Source of the DNA: Trissonchulus latispiculum
Taxonomy: Eukaryota > Nematoda > Enoplea > Enoplida > Ironidae
DNA: 64,000 bases
Assembly (NCBI GenBank): GCA_030248195.1
Contig: JASAND010015835.1
Span: 1 to 64,000 of the forward strand
Direction: 5' to 3'
The notes beneath the pieces are model-generated. The model made no database searches. It was not told the DNA's origin and was given only the letters and a program-made list of their open reading frames with translations. Below are positions 1 through 9,150 of this stretch, piece by piece (the stretch's first letter is position 1; each line of letters starts with the position of its first letter). Made by a program: the position numbers and the translations under genes.

Positions 1-655
1 GGCCGAACTCCCAAGGGGGGCGTCGCGGTGCGTGGGGTACGGAAAATTTGAATCAACGCTTTTGTGTCAGCGTCAGAAAACGTTTACAGAGGGGCTATCG
101 GAAAAGAGGATGACGGGGGACCGAACTCCCACCGGGGGGGGTCGTCGCGGTGCGTGGGGTTGGAAAAGTTTGAAAAACGCAATTGTTTCTGCATCAGAAA
201 ACGTTTACAGAGGGGCTATCAGAGAAGAGGATGACGGGGGGTCGAACTCCCACCGGGGGGGGGGTCGTCGCGCTGCGTGGGGAACGGGCAATTAGAAACA
301 ACGCGATTGCTTCTGCATCAAAAAACGTTTAGTTAAGGTTATCCGGAAAACAGGATGACGGGGAGCCGAACTGCCGGGGGGGGGGGTCGTCGGGGTGCGT
401 GGGGTATGGAAAATTTGAAAAACGCAATCGTTTCTGCATCAGACAACGTTGCGTTTAGTAAAGGTTTTTTGGAAAAAAAACAGGAAGACGGGGGGCCGAA
501 CTCCCACCGGGGGGGGGGGGTCGTCGCGGTGCGTGGGGTTCGGAAAATTTGAAAAAACGCAATTGTTTAAGCATCAGAAAACGTTTACAGAGGGGCTATC
601 AGAGAAGAGGATGACGGGGGGTCGAACTCCCACCGGGGGGGGGGGGTCCCAGTCC
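1..655. repeat. Tandem minisatellite, about 120-bp unit (satellite A)
   Basis: Five to six imperfect units, roughly 117-130 bp each, can be lined up on the recurring CCGAACTCCCACCGGGG segment, seen near 3, 120, 243, 366, 496 and 624. Each unit carries a G run of 7-12 bases, then a GTCGTCGCGGTGCGTGGGG segment, an AAAATTTGAAAAACGCAAT segment and CATCAGAAAACGTTTACAGA. Length differences lie mainly in the G runs and in small indels. The array runs off the left edge and stops where helicase-like coding sequence begins near 656. Open frames across it are a by-product of the repeat. Confidence 0.85.
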
Positions 656-1078
656 TCCGGTCTCAGATGCCTTGTTTTTCTTCTGGATCTTCTTATTCCT
701 TTTGCGCCTGCCCTTTCCGTCCGACCACGTATCCTCCGCCAGGATAGAGAATGGACGAATCCCCAGCTTATTCAAAATCAGCCTGTTAAAATGGGAAACA
801 TCATCATTCTTAGGTAGCAGACAAAGAGCCCTGTCGTCCACGCTGAACAGTTCCAAATAAAAGCCAACCACATCCTCCACTGAACATTCTCCAAGCGAGC
901 TGCCATCGCTAATGTCCGCCTTTACACCAATTTTGCCGTCCTTTCCCTTGACAAGCACACGACCCTCCTCGACGTCGTCCTCAGTCAAAGACCCAACTCT
1001 AGCTCTTGAGAGTAGTTCTGCGAAAGCCAAATCGCCAGCCTGTCGCATATTCTGCGTGAGTTCCACGTACAAGAACTG
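656..1078 (-). pseudogene. PIF1/Helitron-type helicase fragment, truncated at both ends
   Basis: Minus-strand translation gives about 140 residues that read as the middle of a PIF1-family helicase of the type carried by Helitron transposons. VELTQNMRQAGDLAFAELLS matches the family's L-T-x-N-x-R-Q block followed by the D-x-x-F-x-x-L-L helix. The 'RVGSLTEDDVEEGR' and 'CLLPKNDDVSHFNRLILNKL' segments match the regions that follow in this family (R-x-G-x-x-T-x-E-D, then L-x-x-x-N-x-x-V-x-x-x-N). The Walker motifs upstream and the C-terminal motifs downstream are absent. The reading frame runs straight into satellite sequence on both sides (satellite B before, satellite A after), so this is a chimeric remnant and not a gene. 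A stand-alone PIF1 cannot be excluded, but no Helitron ends or Rep domain are visible. Confidence 0.75.
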
Positions 1079-2832
1079 GTCAGGACGCCACGGGCCGCTG
1101 GGACCACTTTGGAGGGGTCCTCCAATGACAGAAAATGTTCGCCTCGCCACGGCCTTTCATTTGATACCAAACTTGGCCACTTTTGGAAAAATCTATTTTT
1201 GGCCAGTCCGGACCCTGGCCAGGGCCCCACAGGCCGCTGGGACCACTTTGGTGGGGTCCTCCAATGAGAAAAAATGTTCCCCTCACCAAGGGCTTTCATT
1301 TGATACCAAAGTTGGAAATTTTTTAAAAAATCGATTTTTGACCAGTCCGGACCCTGGTCAGGGCGCCACAGGCCGCTAGGTCCACTTTGGAGGGGTCCTC
1401 CAATGACAAAAAATGTTCGCCCCACCAAGGGCTTTCATTTGATACCAAACTTGGCCACTTTTGGAAAAAATCGATTTTTGGCCATTTTGGGCCCGGTCCC
1501 CGGTCCGGACCCCTGGTCAGGGCGCCACAGACCGCTGGGACCACTTGGGAGGGGTCCTCCAATGACAAAAAATGTTCGCCTCACCAAGGGCTTTCATTTG
1601 ATACCAAACTTGGAAATTTTTTAAAAAATCGATTTTTGACCAGTCCGGATCCTGGCCAGGGCGCCACAGGCCGCTGCGACCACTTTGGAGGGGTCTTCCA
1701 ATGACAAAAAATGTTTACCTCAACAAGGGCTTTCATTTGATACCAAAGTTGGAAATTTTTTAAAAAATCGATTTTTGACCAGTCCGGACCCTGGCCAGGG
1801 CGCCACAGGCCGCTGGGTCCACTTTGGAGGGGTCCTCCAATGACAAAAAATGTTCGCCCCACCAAGGGCTTTCATTTGATACCAAACTTGGCCACTTTTG
1901 GAAAAATCGATTTTTGGCCATTTTGGGCCCGGTCCCCGGTCCGGACCCCTGGTCAGGGCGCCACAGACCGCTGGGACCACTTGGGAGGGGTCCTCCAATG
2001 ACAAAAAATGTTCGCCTCACCAAGGGCTTTCATTTGATACCAAACTTGGAAATTTTTTAAAAAATCGATTTTTGACCAGTCCGGATCCTGGCCAGGGCGC
2101 CACAGGCCGCTGCGACCACTTTGGAGGGGTCTTCCAATGACAAAAAATGTTTACCTCAACAAGGGCTTTCATTTGATACCAAACTTGGAAATTTTTTAAA
2201 AAATCGATTTTTGACCAGTCCGGACCCTGGCCAGGGCGCCACAGGCCGCTGGGACCACTTTGGAGGGGTCCTCCAATGAGAAAAAATGTTCCCCTCACCA
2301 AGGGCTTTCATTTGATACCAAAGTTGGAAATTTTTTAAAAAATCGATTTTTGACCAGTCCGGACCCTGGCCAGGGCGCCACAGGCCGCTGGGTCCACTTT
2401 GGAGGGGTCCTCCAATGACAAAAAATGTTCGCCCCACCAAGGGCTTTCATTTGATACCAAACTTGGCCACTTTTGGAAAAATCGATTTTTGGCCATTTTG
2501 GACCGGTCCGGACCCTGGCCAGGGCGCCACAGGCCGCTGGGACCACTTTGGAGGGGTCTTCCAATGACAAAAAATGTTCGCCTCGCCACGGGCTTTCATT
2601 TGATACCAAACTTGGCCACTTTTGGAAAAATCGATTTTTGGCCATTTTGGACCGGTCCGGACCCTGGTAAGGGCGCCACAGGCCACTGGGGCCACTTGGG
2701 AGTGGTCCTCCAATGACAAAAAATGTTCGCCTCACCAAGGGCTTTCATTTGATACCAAACTTGGCCACTTTCAGAAAAATCGATTTTTGGCCATTTTGGG
2801 CACGGTCCACGGTCCGGACCCCTGGCCAGGGC
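1079..2832. repeat. Tandem satellite, 139-bp unit with 3-unit higher-order repeat (satellite B)
   Basis: Twelve units can be counted on the CCAATGA segment at 1122, 1261, 1400, 1559, 1698, 1837, 1995, 2134, 2273, 2412, 2561 and 2710. The spacings are 139, 139, 159, 139, 139, 158, 139, 139, 139, 149 and 149. The longer units carry an extra 10 or 20 bp in the CCATTTTGG-GGTCC part. Units three apart (437 or 436 bp) share private variants, for example TTTACCTCAACAAGGGC near 1711 and 2149. Each unit contains the reverse complement of TTTGGTATCAAATGAAAG. The minus strand stays open over long stretches only because the unit has few stops. Confidence 0.9.
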
Positions 2833-3513
2833 GCCACAGGGGTCCGGGCGAAACCTACTATAGTCTATGCTGTAGTGCCCCCGCACCCCACCCCAAACCC
2901 CAAATAAGAGAGACCTGCTCACTGTAGATATCTGTGTAGAAGAGGTTAAAGTTGGAGTTGCGTCACGGTAGGGCCCACCACCATCAGGGTGCCCCCCAGC
3001 CACATGGATAGGTCCTACAGCGAAACTAATGAGCCCTTTAGATTCACCATATAGGGGTTCCTATTCGAATACGAAACCTCAGCCCAGCAGCTCTTATGTA
3101 TAGGGCTGCCTACTCCGTAGGCCCAGACCCCCCCTTTTACACGTTAACTAGTGACCCCCGGCCAGAAAATTACAGGGGCCAGATCCAAAATTCATATAGC
3201 CCATCCAGATAAGGGTCATGGGGCAATGCTCCACAAACAACCTCAGACCCGTCGGCCTGCCCCAGTTCAAGAAGACCCGAACAGAAGGATTGACCATTTT
3301 TGAAAAATTCAATCTGCCATATCTCAAAAACGGCTCGACCGATTTTGCTCAAATTTGCACAGCATGTACCCCTCGTGAAGGGGTTTCTACTGGTAGAATA
3401 TGAAGGCTCTACCTCAACTCCTCCGCCGGCAACAGGGAAAACTATTTTCCAAGAGGCGCAATACGCCTTTTTTTCCCTATTCTAGGTATATAGTGCGCTG
3501 ACGCGCACTACCT
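2833..3513. other. Unassigned intergenic sequence
   Basis: No coding exon, RNA gene or clear repeat was recognised. An inverted stem around 3492-3511 (TAGTGCGCTGACGCGCACTA) lies just before the truncated foldback end. Confidence 0.5.
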
Positions 3514-3581
3514 AATTTTTTCGAACCATAAGGGGGAACCAAGGCGAAAAAATCGCCCCCCCCCCCATCTAAATAAGTGCC
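3514..3581 (+). mobile_element. Truncated end of the 8-bp-TSD foldback element
   Basis: This 68-bp stretch (TTTTTTCGAACCATAAGGGG onward, ending CATCTAAATAAGTGCC) matches the right end of the complete foldback element at 24222-24876 almost base for base, including the GGCGAAAAAATCGCCCC block. The rest of the element is missing on the left. Confidence 0.7.
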
Positions 3582-5125
3582 GTAAAATTGTTGTAAATCT
3601 GTTGTAAAATCATTGTAAATGCAATCGGATCAATTTACAATGTTTTTACAACTTTTACAACGAATTTACAACGTCTTTATAACGGTTTTACCATGTGGTA
3701 AATTTGTTGTAAAATAGTGGTAAATGTTTACAACGTTTCTACAACAGTGGCGGATCCAGGATTTTGAAAAGGGGGGGGCCCGCTGAAAAATTTTCCTGGG
3801 GGGGGGGCAACCACATTTTCGGGGGGGGGGTGGTAAAAAATTTGCTTTTCCCAGGAACAAAATATTTGTACAAGAAAATATTGTGTATGGAAAGGTTAGT
3901 TCACTTGCCAATTGGAAAACAACTATATCCCGTGAGTGAAGCAAAGCATGGAGAATTTATATACACAAAAAGCACACGGGGGGGTCTGGGGGGCAGGGCC
4001 CCCCAGAAGTTGAAGAATTTTTTGAAATTGGAAAAAATCCGTCATGCAAACTTTTGAAAAGATTAAAGAAATAAAATGGAGATGTATATACATGTATTTA
4101 TATGTATATAGTAACTTACGAAGTGAAAAACTTGCAGTAAAATAGTAAAAGTATATACAAGGAATGGTGGCAATAAAGAGGACAAGCTACACGGGCAATA
4201 AAGATAAGGTGCGAAACGGGGGTCTGGGGGGCGGAGCCCCCCAGAAGTTGAAGAATTTTTTGAAATCGTGGAAAATTCAGCAATTCAAATGTTTAAAAAG
4301 ATTGTTAAGATGAGATGAGTTATTGAGTTGTATATTCGATCAGTGGAAAACAAAAACGGGAATTGGATGCTTTTCAGAATTTTTCACTTCCACGATTTAT
4401 TCTAGAACACTTTCAGAAGCTGCCAATTATCAATCTTGCATTGCCCATTTATATATATATATACGTTGTGAAAGCAAAATAAAGTTTGTAAAGATATATA
4501 AATATAAGCCGGTATATACGTAGTCATAAAATAAACTGAAAGCGTTGAGTACAATTAATTATATACTTACAAAACAGAAAGGAAACAAAATAGAAGACAC
4601 TTTAAGAGACAGAAGTTCTGTCACAGAACTAAGTACGTAATAAAGCAGCACGGAAGTATAAGTGCGCCGCAGGCGAAATTTTTTAAAAATTTTGGGAATT
4701 TATTAAAATTATGCTTAATTTTCACTCGAAATATGCATTATAAACAGCTGAAAAAATTTTCTAGGGGGGGCCCGGAATGTCAAAGGAGGGGGCCCAAATC
4801 GCAAAGGGGGGGCCCCGGGCCCCCCCCCTGGATCCGCCACTGTTCTACAATGATTTTACAACTAATTTACAGCGTGGTAAATATATATGTTATAAAATTG
4901 TTAAAACTAATTTTGGATCATTGTAAAAACGTTGTAAACATTTACGACGATTTTACAACAAGTTTACCACATGGTAAAATCGTTATAATCTCATGGTAAA
5001 AACGGATATAAACATTGTAAATCCATTAAAAAATATTAAAATTTCATTAAAAATTTGTGGTAAATTCATGGTAAAATTGTTGTACCGTGCGCAGCAATTT
5101 ACAACGATTTTACCCAAAAAGTTCG
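3582..5125. repeat. Field of dispersed GTTGTAAA / TTTACAAC motifs (interrupted by hAT element)
   Basis: On both sides of the inserted hAT element the sequence consists largely of variants of GTTGTAAA, GTGGTAAA and their reverse complements TTTACAAC and TTTACCAC. I count about 20, in both orientations and at irregular spacing. The left part runs 3582-3744 and the right part 4843-5115. It resembles an expanded foldback or subterminal-motif region of a transposon and shows no coding sign. Confidence 0.55.
3745..4842. mobile_element. Non-autonomous hAT-type element (1,098 bp)
   Basis: The left end is CAGTGGCGGATCCAGG and the right end is CCTGGATCCGCCACTG, perfect 16-bp terminal inverted repeats of the hAT type. 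The 8-bp direct duplication TTCTACAA flanks it at 3737-3744 and 4843-4850. The interior has no transposase. It carries two copies of a GC hairpin block (GGGGGG[GCGGAG]CCCCCC type) followed by AGAAGTTGAAGAATTTTTTG, near 3980-4025 and 4220-4265. Long G tracts sit just inside both ends. It inserted into the GTTGTAAA-rich field. Confidence 0.92.
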
Positions 5126-5135
5126 TCCTGTGCAA

Positions 5136-5661
5136 CATAGGTGTACCACGTGTTTGGGTTGGGGGGGGAGTAAAAAGTCCAAATCTGGCTTGGGGGGGGG
5201 GTCTCAAAAATCGAAAATTTTCAAAAAACTGTACCCAAACTGTACCCAAATTTTTTCAGCTAAAAATGGCCCTTTTTGGACATAAAATCGACTATTTTGG
5301 ACATAAATCTAATAAAAAGCCACTCGTATTGCGTTTTAAAACCTATTTTTTAGGATTTTTAACTGTTTCTAGACAATTTTTTCAAAAAATTTTTGAAAAA
5401 TTGCAAAAATTTTCGTAAAAATTTGGCATTTTTTCTCTTGTTTCGACCCCATTTTAGGGGGGGAGGGGGGTCTGAGTTCGGCTTGGGGGGGGGAGTAGTC
5501 GAGGTCGGGTATGGGGGGTGGGGGGTCTGGCCTCTCCGTGGGGGGGGTCTCACAAGTCACAGGGGGTAAACTGTAGCCTGGTTCACCTATGCTGTGCAAA
5601 GCCAGATTTGTACTTTTTACTCCCCCCCCAACCCAAACAGGTTGTAGTTGGTACACCTATG
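5136..5661. mobile_element. G-tract foldback element with CATAGGTGTACC termini
   Basis: CATAGGTGTACCACG at 5136 and the inverted GTACACCTATG ending at 5661 bound the unit. The inverted similarity continues inward through TGTTTGGGTTGGGGGG and AGTAAAAAGTCCAAATCTGG for about 50-60 bp. The interior is a series of AAAAATTTT-rich and 7-10 base G-run segments with no coding sequence. The terminal motif recurs in many G-tract units elsewhere in the window. Confidence 0.65.
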
Positions 5662-5698
5662 TCCCCCAGGCACCAAACCCCCCAACCCACCCCTAAAA

Positions 5699-5890
5699 AA
5701 CATGTTTCCAAGTCTAAAATAAGGTAACTATTGAGTCAGAAAGTCCATAGTACAATCAAAAACGTGTGTTTCTCGCAATAATAAACACTTTAAGACAAAA
5801 ATTTGGACTTTTTCGAAAATTGTTGCAAAATTTACCCAAAAATACCCAAATTTTGGCCATTTTTGCGCGAATACCCCCCCGCCCCCAGTT
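5699..5890 (+). repeat. Dispersed repeat, second copy at 25756-25945
   Basis: The stretch beginning CATGTTTCCAAGTCTAAAAT, through AACGTGTGTTTCTCGCAATA, to ACCCAAATTTTGGCCATTTT is repeated with about 85-90 percent identity at 25756-25945. A short third piece is at 5941-6000. It contains no open frame of interest and ends in a C/G tract. It is probably an internal part of the CATAGGTGT-type elements. Confidence 0.65.
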
Positions 5891-6343
5891 GGGGGTGGAC
5901 GGACATCCCCAACCCCCCAAGTCCCAACCCTCCCCCAAAAAACATGTTTCCAAGTCTAAAATAAGGTATATAACTATTGAGTCAGAAAGTCCATAGTATA
6001 GCCATGGGGGGGAAAACCCACATTTTCGGATTTTGGCTGGAACTTTTTTATTATAAGGACTATCTGAGAACTTATATACCATCGTACTTGGCGTACTTAG
6101 AACTTTCTTTTAAGCCTATTTGCACTTCTCTAGGTTGTGCCGTTAGAGCGGTATAATGCAAAAAGTAGCGGGGGAAAAAACCCAATGGGGGGGGGAAACC
6201 CAAATGGGGGAAAATAAACCCACCCCTCACAGGTCTTAAAAATTGTTCTATCGCAATTCTGACACTTCCAGTGTAAAATTCAACCCTTTTTTAGTGGGGG
6301 GGGGGAGACAAGTTTTGGGGGAAGTTGAAAAAATGACTGGGAG

Positions 6344-6560
6344 GCATAGGTGTGGCTGGGCAAAAAATCTGGGGGGGTTCCGACGGAGGGTGGGGGGGTC
6401 CGCCAAATTTCCCAAAAACCCCCTAAATTTTCGATTTTTTTGCCATTTTTGGCCACTTTTTGGCCAAAAATCGGGGGGGCCTAGCTGAAGTCTGAAAAAT
6501 CTGGGGGGGGGGTCGCGAAAATTTGTCAATTTGGTGGGGGGTCCCCCCCACCCCCCCCCC
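6344..6560 (+). mobile_element. CATAGGTGT-type G-tract element copy
   Basis: It begins CATAGGTGTGGCTGGGCAAA and runs through GGGGGG-TTCCGACGG, CCCCCTAAATTTTCGATTTT and TTTGGCCAAAAATCGGGG. The same order of segments is found inverted at 24080-24202 and, more diverged, around 28250-28370. The right end near 6563 is a degenerate ACACATCTATG. It is noncoding. Confidence 0.55.
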
Positions 6561-6643
6561 AAACACATCTATGCTGGGAGGGGGGTGAGAGAGAAAATGG
6601 CTGGGGGGCTACCCCCCACCCCCCACCTTACATATAGGCTTAA

Positions 6644-7651
6644 GGTGCTGGTATCGCTTTGTGTAAATTTGACCCTATAGGCTTTAATTCTTTATGAAAG
6701 CGGATGAAACTTTTCAAATATACAATTTCGGTGCTCTTTAACATTCTGGGACCAGTCCCGCATTTTTAGGTGCAAAGATAAGAAATTTTTGGTTTTTGCC
6801 ATTATTCTCTCAGCACATAGTCGAGACACCAGATTGGTTGGTATGGCTGGAAAGAGGGCACAAAAATGAACATTTTTGCTTTTACAACTTTTGAGCTATC
6901 TCTAGTGGTTAAGTCAGTATAAGCAAAAAACGATTTTTGGGGTCCAAAAATGGCCGTTTTCGAGAAAATCAGTTTTTACAAAATTACTGCCAAATCGTAC
7001 GGACAATTTTGGTTTATTTATACTCGATCGATACACAGTCTCATTGCACATTTTATCAATGCCTATTAGCCGGAGTTTGTTGCTCTAAGCTAGAGATTTG
7101 GCCGAAAAACCATTTTGGCAAAACTGCGATTATTTTGTTTTGAACATCGATTTCTCAAAAACTACCCAATGGATTCGCGTGATTTTTGGTAGAATTAGAA
7201 TTCGCACTATTGCGGAGGGACATTTTTCTTGGTTTGAGCTAAAACATCTCCAGTTGCGAGAAAACTCAATGCAAAGTTGCGAAATTTCGTGTCATCGCAC
7301 ATTTAATGGATTTTCTTGACCGTTAAGACCTGCTGAGCCAAATCCAAAAAAATGTCCCTCGGCCCACATGTCCTTTATAGGACAGCACAAGAAAAAATTT
7401 TGGCCTATTCCACAGTTTTGAGAAATCGATGTTCAAAAATTTTTGGTCTATTTTCAGCCTGTCAGATGTCAGTATGTCAGAAAATTTTAGCTATTTTTTC
7501 CGGATTTTTACTAGTTTCATGCTCTCATGAGAATCTGCAGTTTATAAGCTTTAAAATGATGTATAAAGCTCTTTCCAACTCACAAAATTGCGAAAGTTAT
7601 GGCGTTTCAAAAAATACACACAAAAGCACTGCACAAAACCATACCAGCACC
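6644..7651 (+). mobile_element. TTAA-flanked non-autonomous element, copy 1 (1,008 bp)
   Basis: Starts GGTGCTGGTATCGCTTTGTG and ends ACCATACCAGCACC; the ends are inverted over about 13-20 bp. TTAA flanks both sides (6640-6643 and 7652-7655), the target preference of piggyBac-type transposons. There is no transposase and only short random frames. The family assignment beyond the TTAA target is inference. Confidence 0.75.
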
Positions 7652-7655
7652 TTAA

Positions 7656-8662
7656 GGTGCTGGTATCGCTTTGTGTAAATTCGACCCTACAAGCTTCAAT
7701 TCTTCATGAAAGTGGATGAAACTTTCCAAATATACTATTTTGGTGCTCTTTAACATTCTGGGACCAGTCCCACATTTTTAGGTGTAAAGATAAGAAAGTT
7801 TTGGTTTTTGCCCTTATTCTCTTTGTACATGGTCGCTACATCAGATTGGTTGTTATGGCTGGAAAGAGGACACCAAAATGCACATTTTTGCTTTTACAAC
7901 TTTTGAGCTACCTCTAGTGGTTAAGGCGGTATAAGCCAAAAACCATTTTTGTGGTCAAAAAATGGCCATTTTTGAAAAAATAAGTTTTTTCAAAATTACT
8001 GCCAAATCTTACAGACAATTTTGGCTTATTTATACTCAATCGATACACCGTCCAATCGCGCATTTTATCAACACCTAGTTGCTGGAGTTAGTTGCTTTAA
8101 GCTAGAGAATTCGCCGAAAAACTATTTTGGAGAAATTACGATTATTTTGTTTTGAACATTGATTTCTCAAAAACTACCCAATCGATTCGCGTGATTTATG
8201 GCTGAATGAAAATTCGCCCTTTTGCGGAGGGACATTTTTCTTGGTTTGAGTTAAAACAACTCCAGTTGTGAGAAAACTGAATAGAAAGTTACTAAATTTC
8301 GTGTCGTCGCACATTTTCCGGATTTTGTGGAGTACTGAGGCTTGTTGAGCCAAATCCAAAAATATGTCCCTCGGCCAACATGTCCTTCATATCATGGCAC
8401 AAAAAGAAATTTTAGCCGATTCCACAGTTTTGAGAAATCGATGTTCAAAAATATTTGGTCTATATTCAGTCTGTCAGATGTCAGCATATCGGAAATTTTT
8501 GCCATTTTCTTGCCAATTTTGCTAGTTCCGTAAGCTCATGTTAATACACAGATTATATGCTTTAAAGCAGTGTATAAAGCTCTTTCCAACTCCCAAAATT
8601 GCTAAATTTATAGCGTTTCGAAAAATCTTCACAAAAACACTGCACAAAAGGATACCAGTACC
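7656..8662 (+). mobile_element. TTAA-flanked non-autonomous element, copy 2 (1,007 bp)
   Basis: Same orientation and about the same length as copy 1, and alignable along its full length. It shares the single TTAA at 7652-7655 with copy 1 and is followed by TTAA at 8663-8666. The ends are GGTGCTGGTATCGCTTTGTG and GATACCAGTACC. Noncoding. Confidence 0.75.
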
Positions 8663-9061
8663 TTAAAGGAAAGTTCGATGTACGGTGGTATATAAAGTTC
8701 TCAGCTAGCCCTTATAATAAAAAAGTTACAGCCAAAATCCGAAAATGTGGGTTCCCCCCAAAACGTTAGAAGGTTAGAAGTCCATTAAATCGCTATTTCT
8801 TTAAAAAATTGAAAATTTTTCTCAATTTGCAGCTATTTTTAGCGATTTTTAAGGTAACTAAGCGAATTTTAGCAATTTTTCGTGACATATCTCAAATTTT
8901 TAGAATTTTTGGCTAAAAATTTCCAAAAATTCAAACAGGGGGGGGGTTACAATTTTTGGGGGAGAATCGGCCGAGGGCCGATTTGGGGGAGGCAGGGAGG
9001 GGTAGAAAAATGTTTTAGGGAGGAGGGTCGATGAGTCCTCCATTTGGGGGTTCTCGACCCC

Positions 9062-9150
9062 TCCATTTAAATTTTATATATAATTTAAATTTAAATACAT
9101 TTAAATACATTTAAATACATTTAAATACATTTAAATACATTTAAATATAA
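9062..9150. repeat. Short tandem repeat (ATTTAAATAC)n
   Basis: About seven near-perfect units of CATTTAAATA, about 10-11 bp each, flanked by other TTTAAATTT-rich sequence. Simple AT-rich repeat. Confidence 0.85.

Larger units (their letters stand above)
6003..8765. repeat. Inverted arms enclosing a nested repeat block
   Basis: Roughly 90 bp at 6003-6095 (CCCACATTTTCGGATTTTGG, then CTATCTGAGAACTTATATACC) is repeated in inverted form at 8675-8765 (GGTATATAAAGTTCTCAGC to CCGAAAATGTGGGTTCCCC). Between the arms lie a G-tract element and two TTAA-flanked elements. This suggests an older inverted-repeat element expanded by later insertions, or a shared subterminal sequence of the TTAA family. Confidence 0.55.

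Noticed and set aside
32..817. Plus-strand open frames with TGGGRTPTGGGG repeats
   Set aside because: Translations of satellite A G-rich units, with frame shifts caused by variable G runs.
985..2738. Multiple overlapping minus-strand open frames of 70-147 codons
   Set aside because: They repeat the same peptide in rotating frames because the 139-bp unit is not a multiple of three; they are translations of satellite B, not genes.
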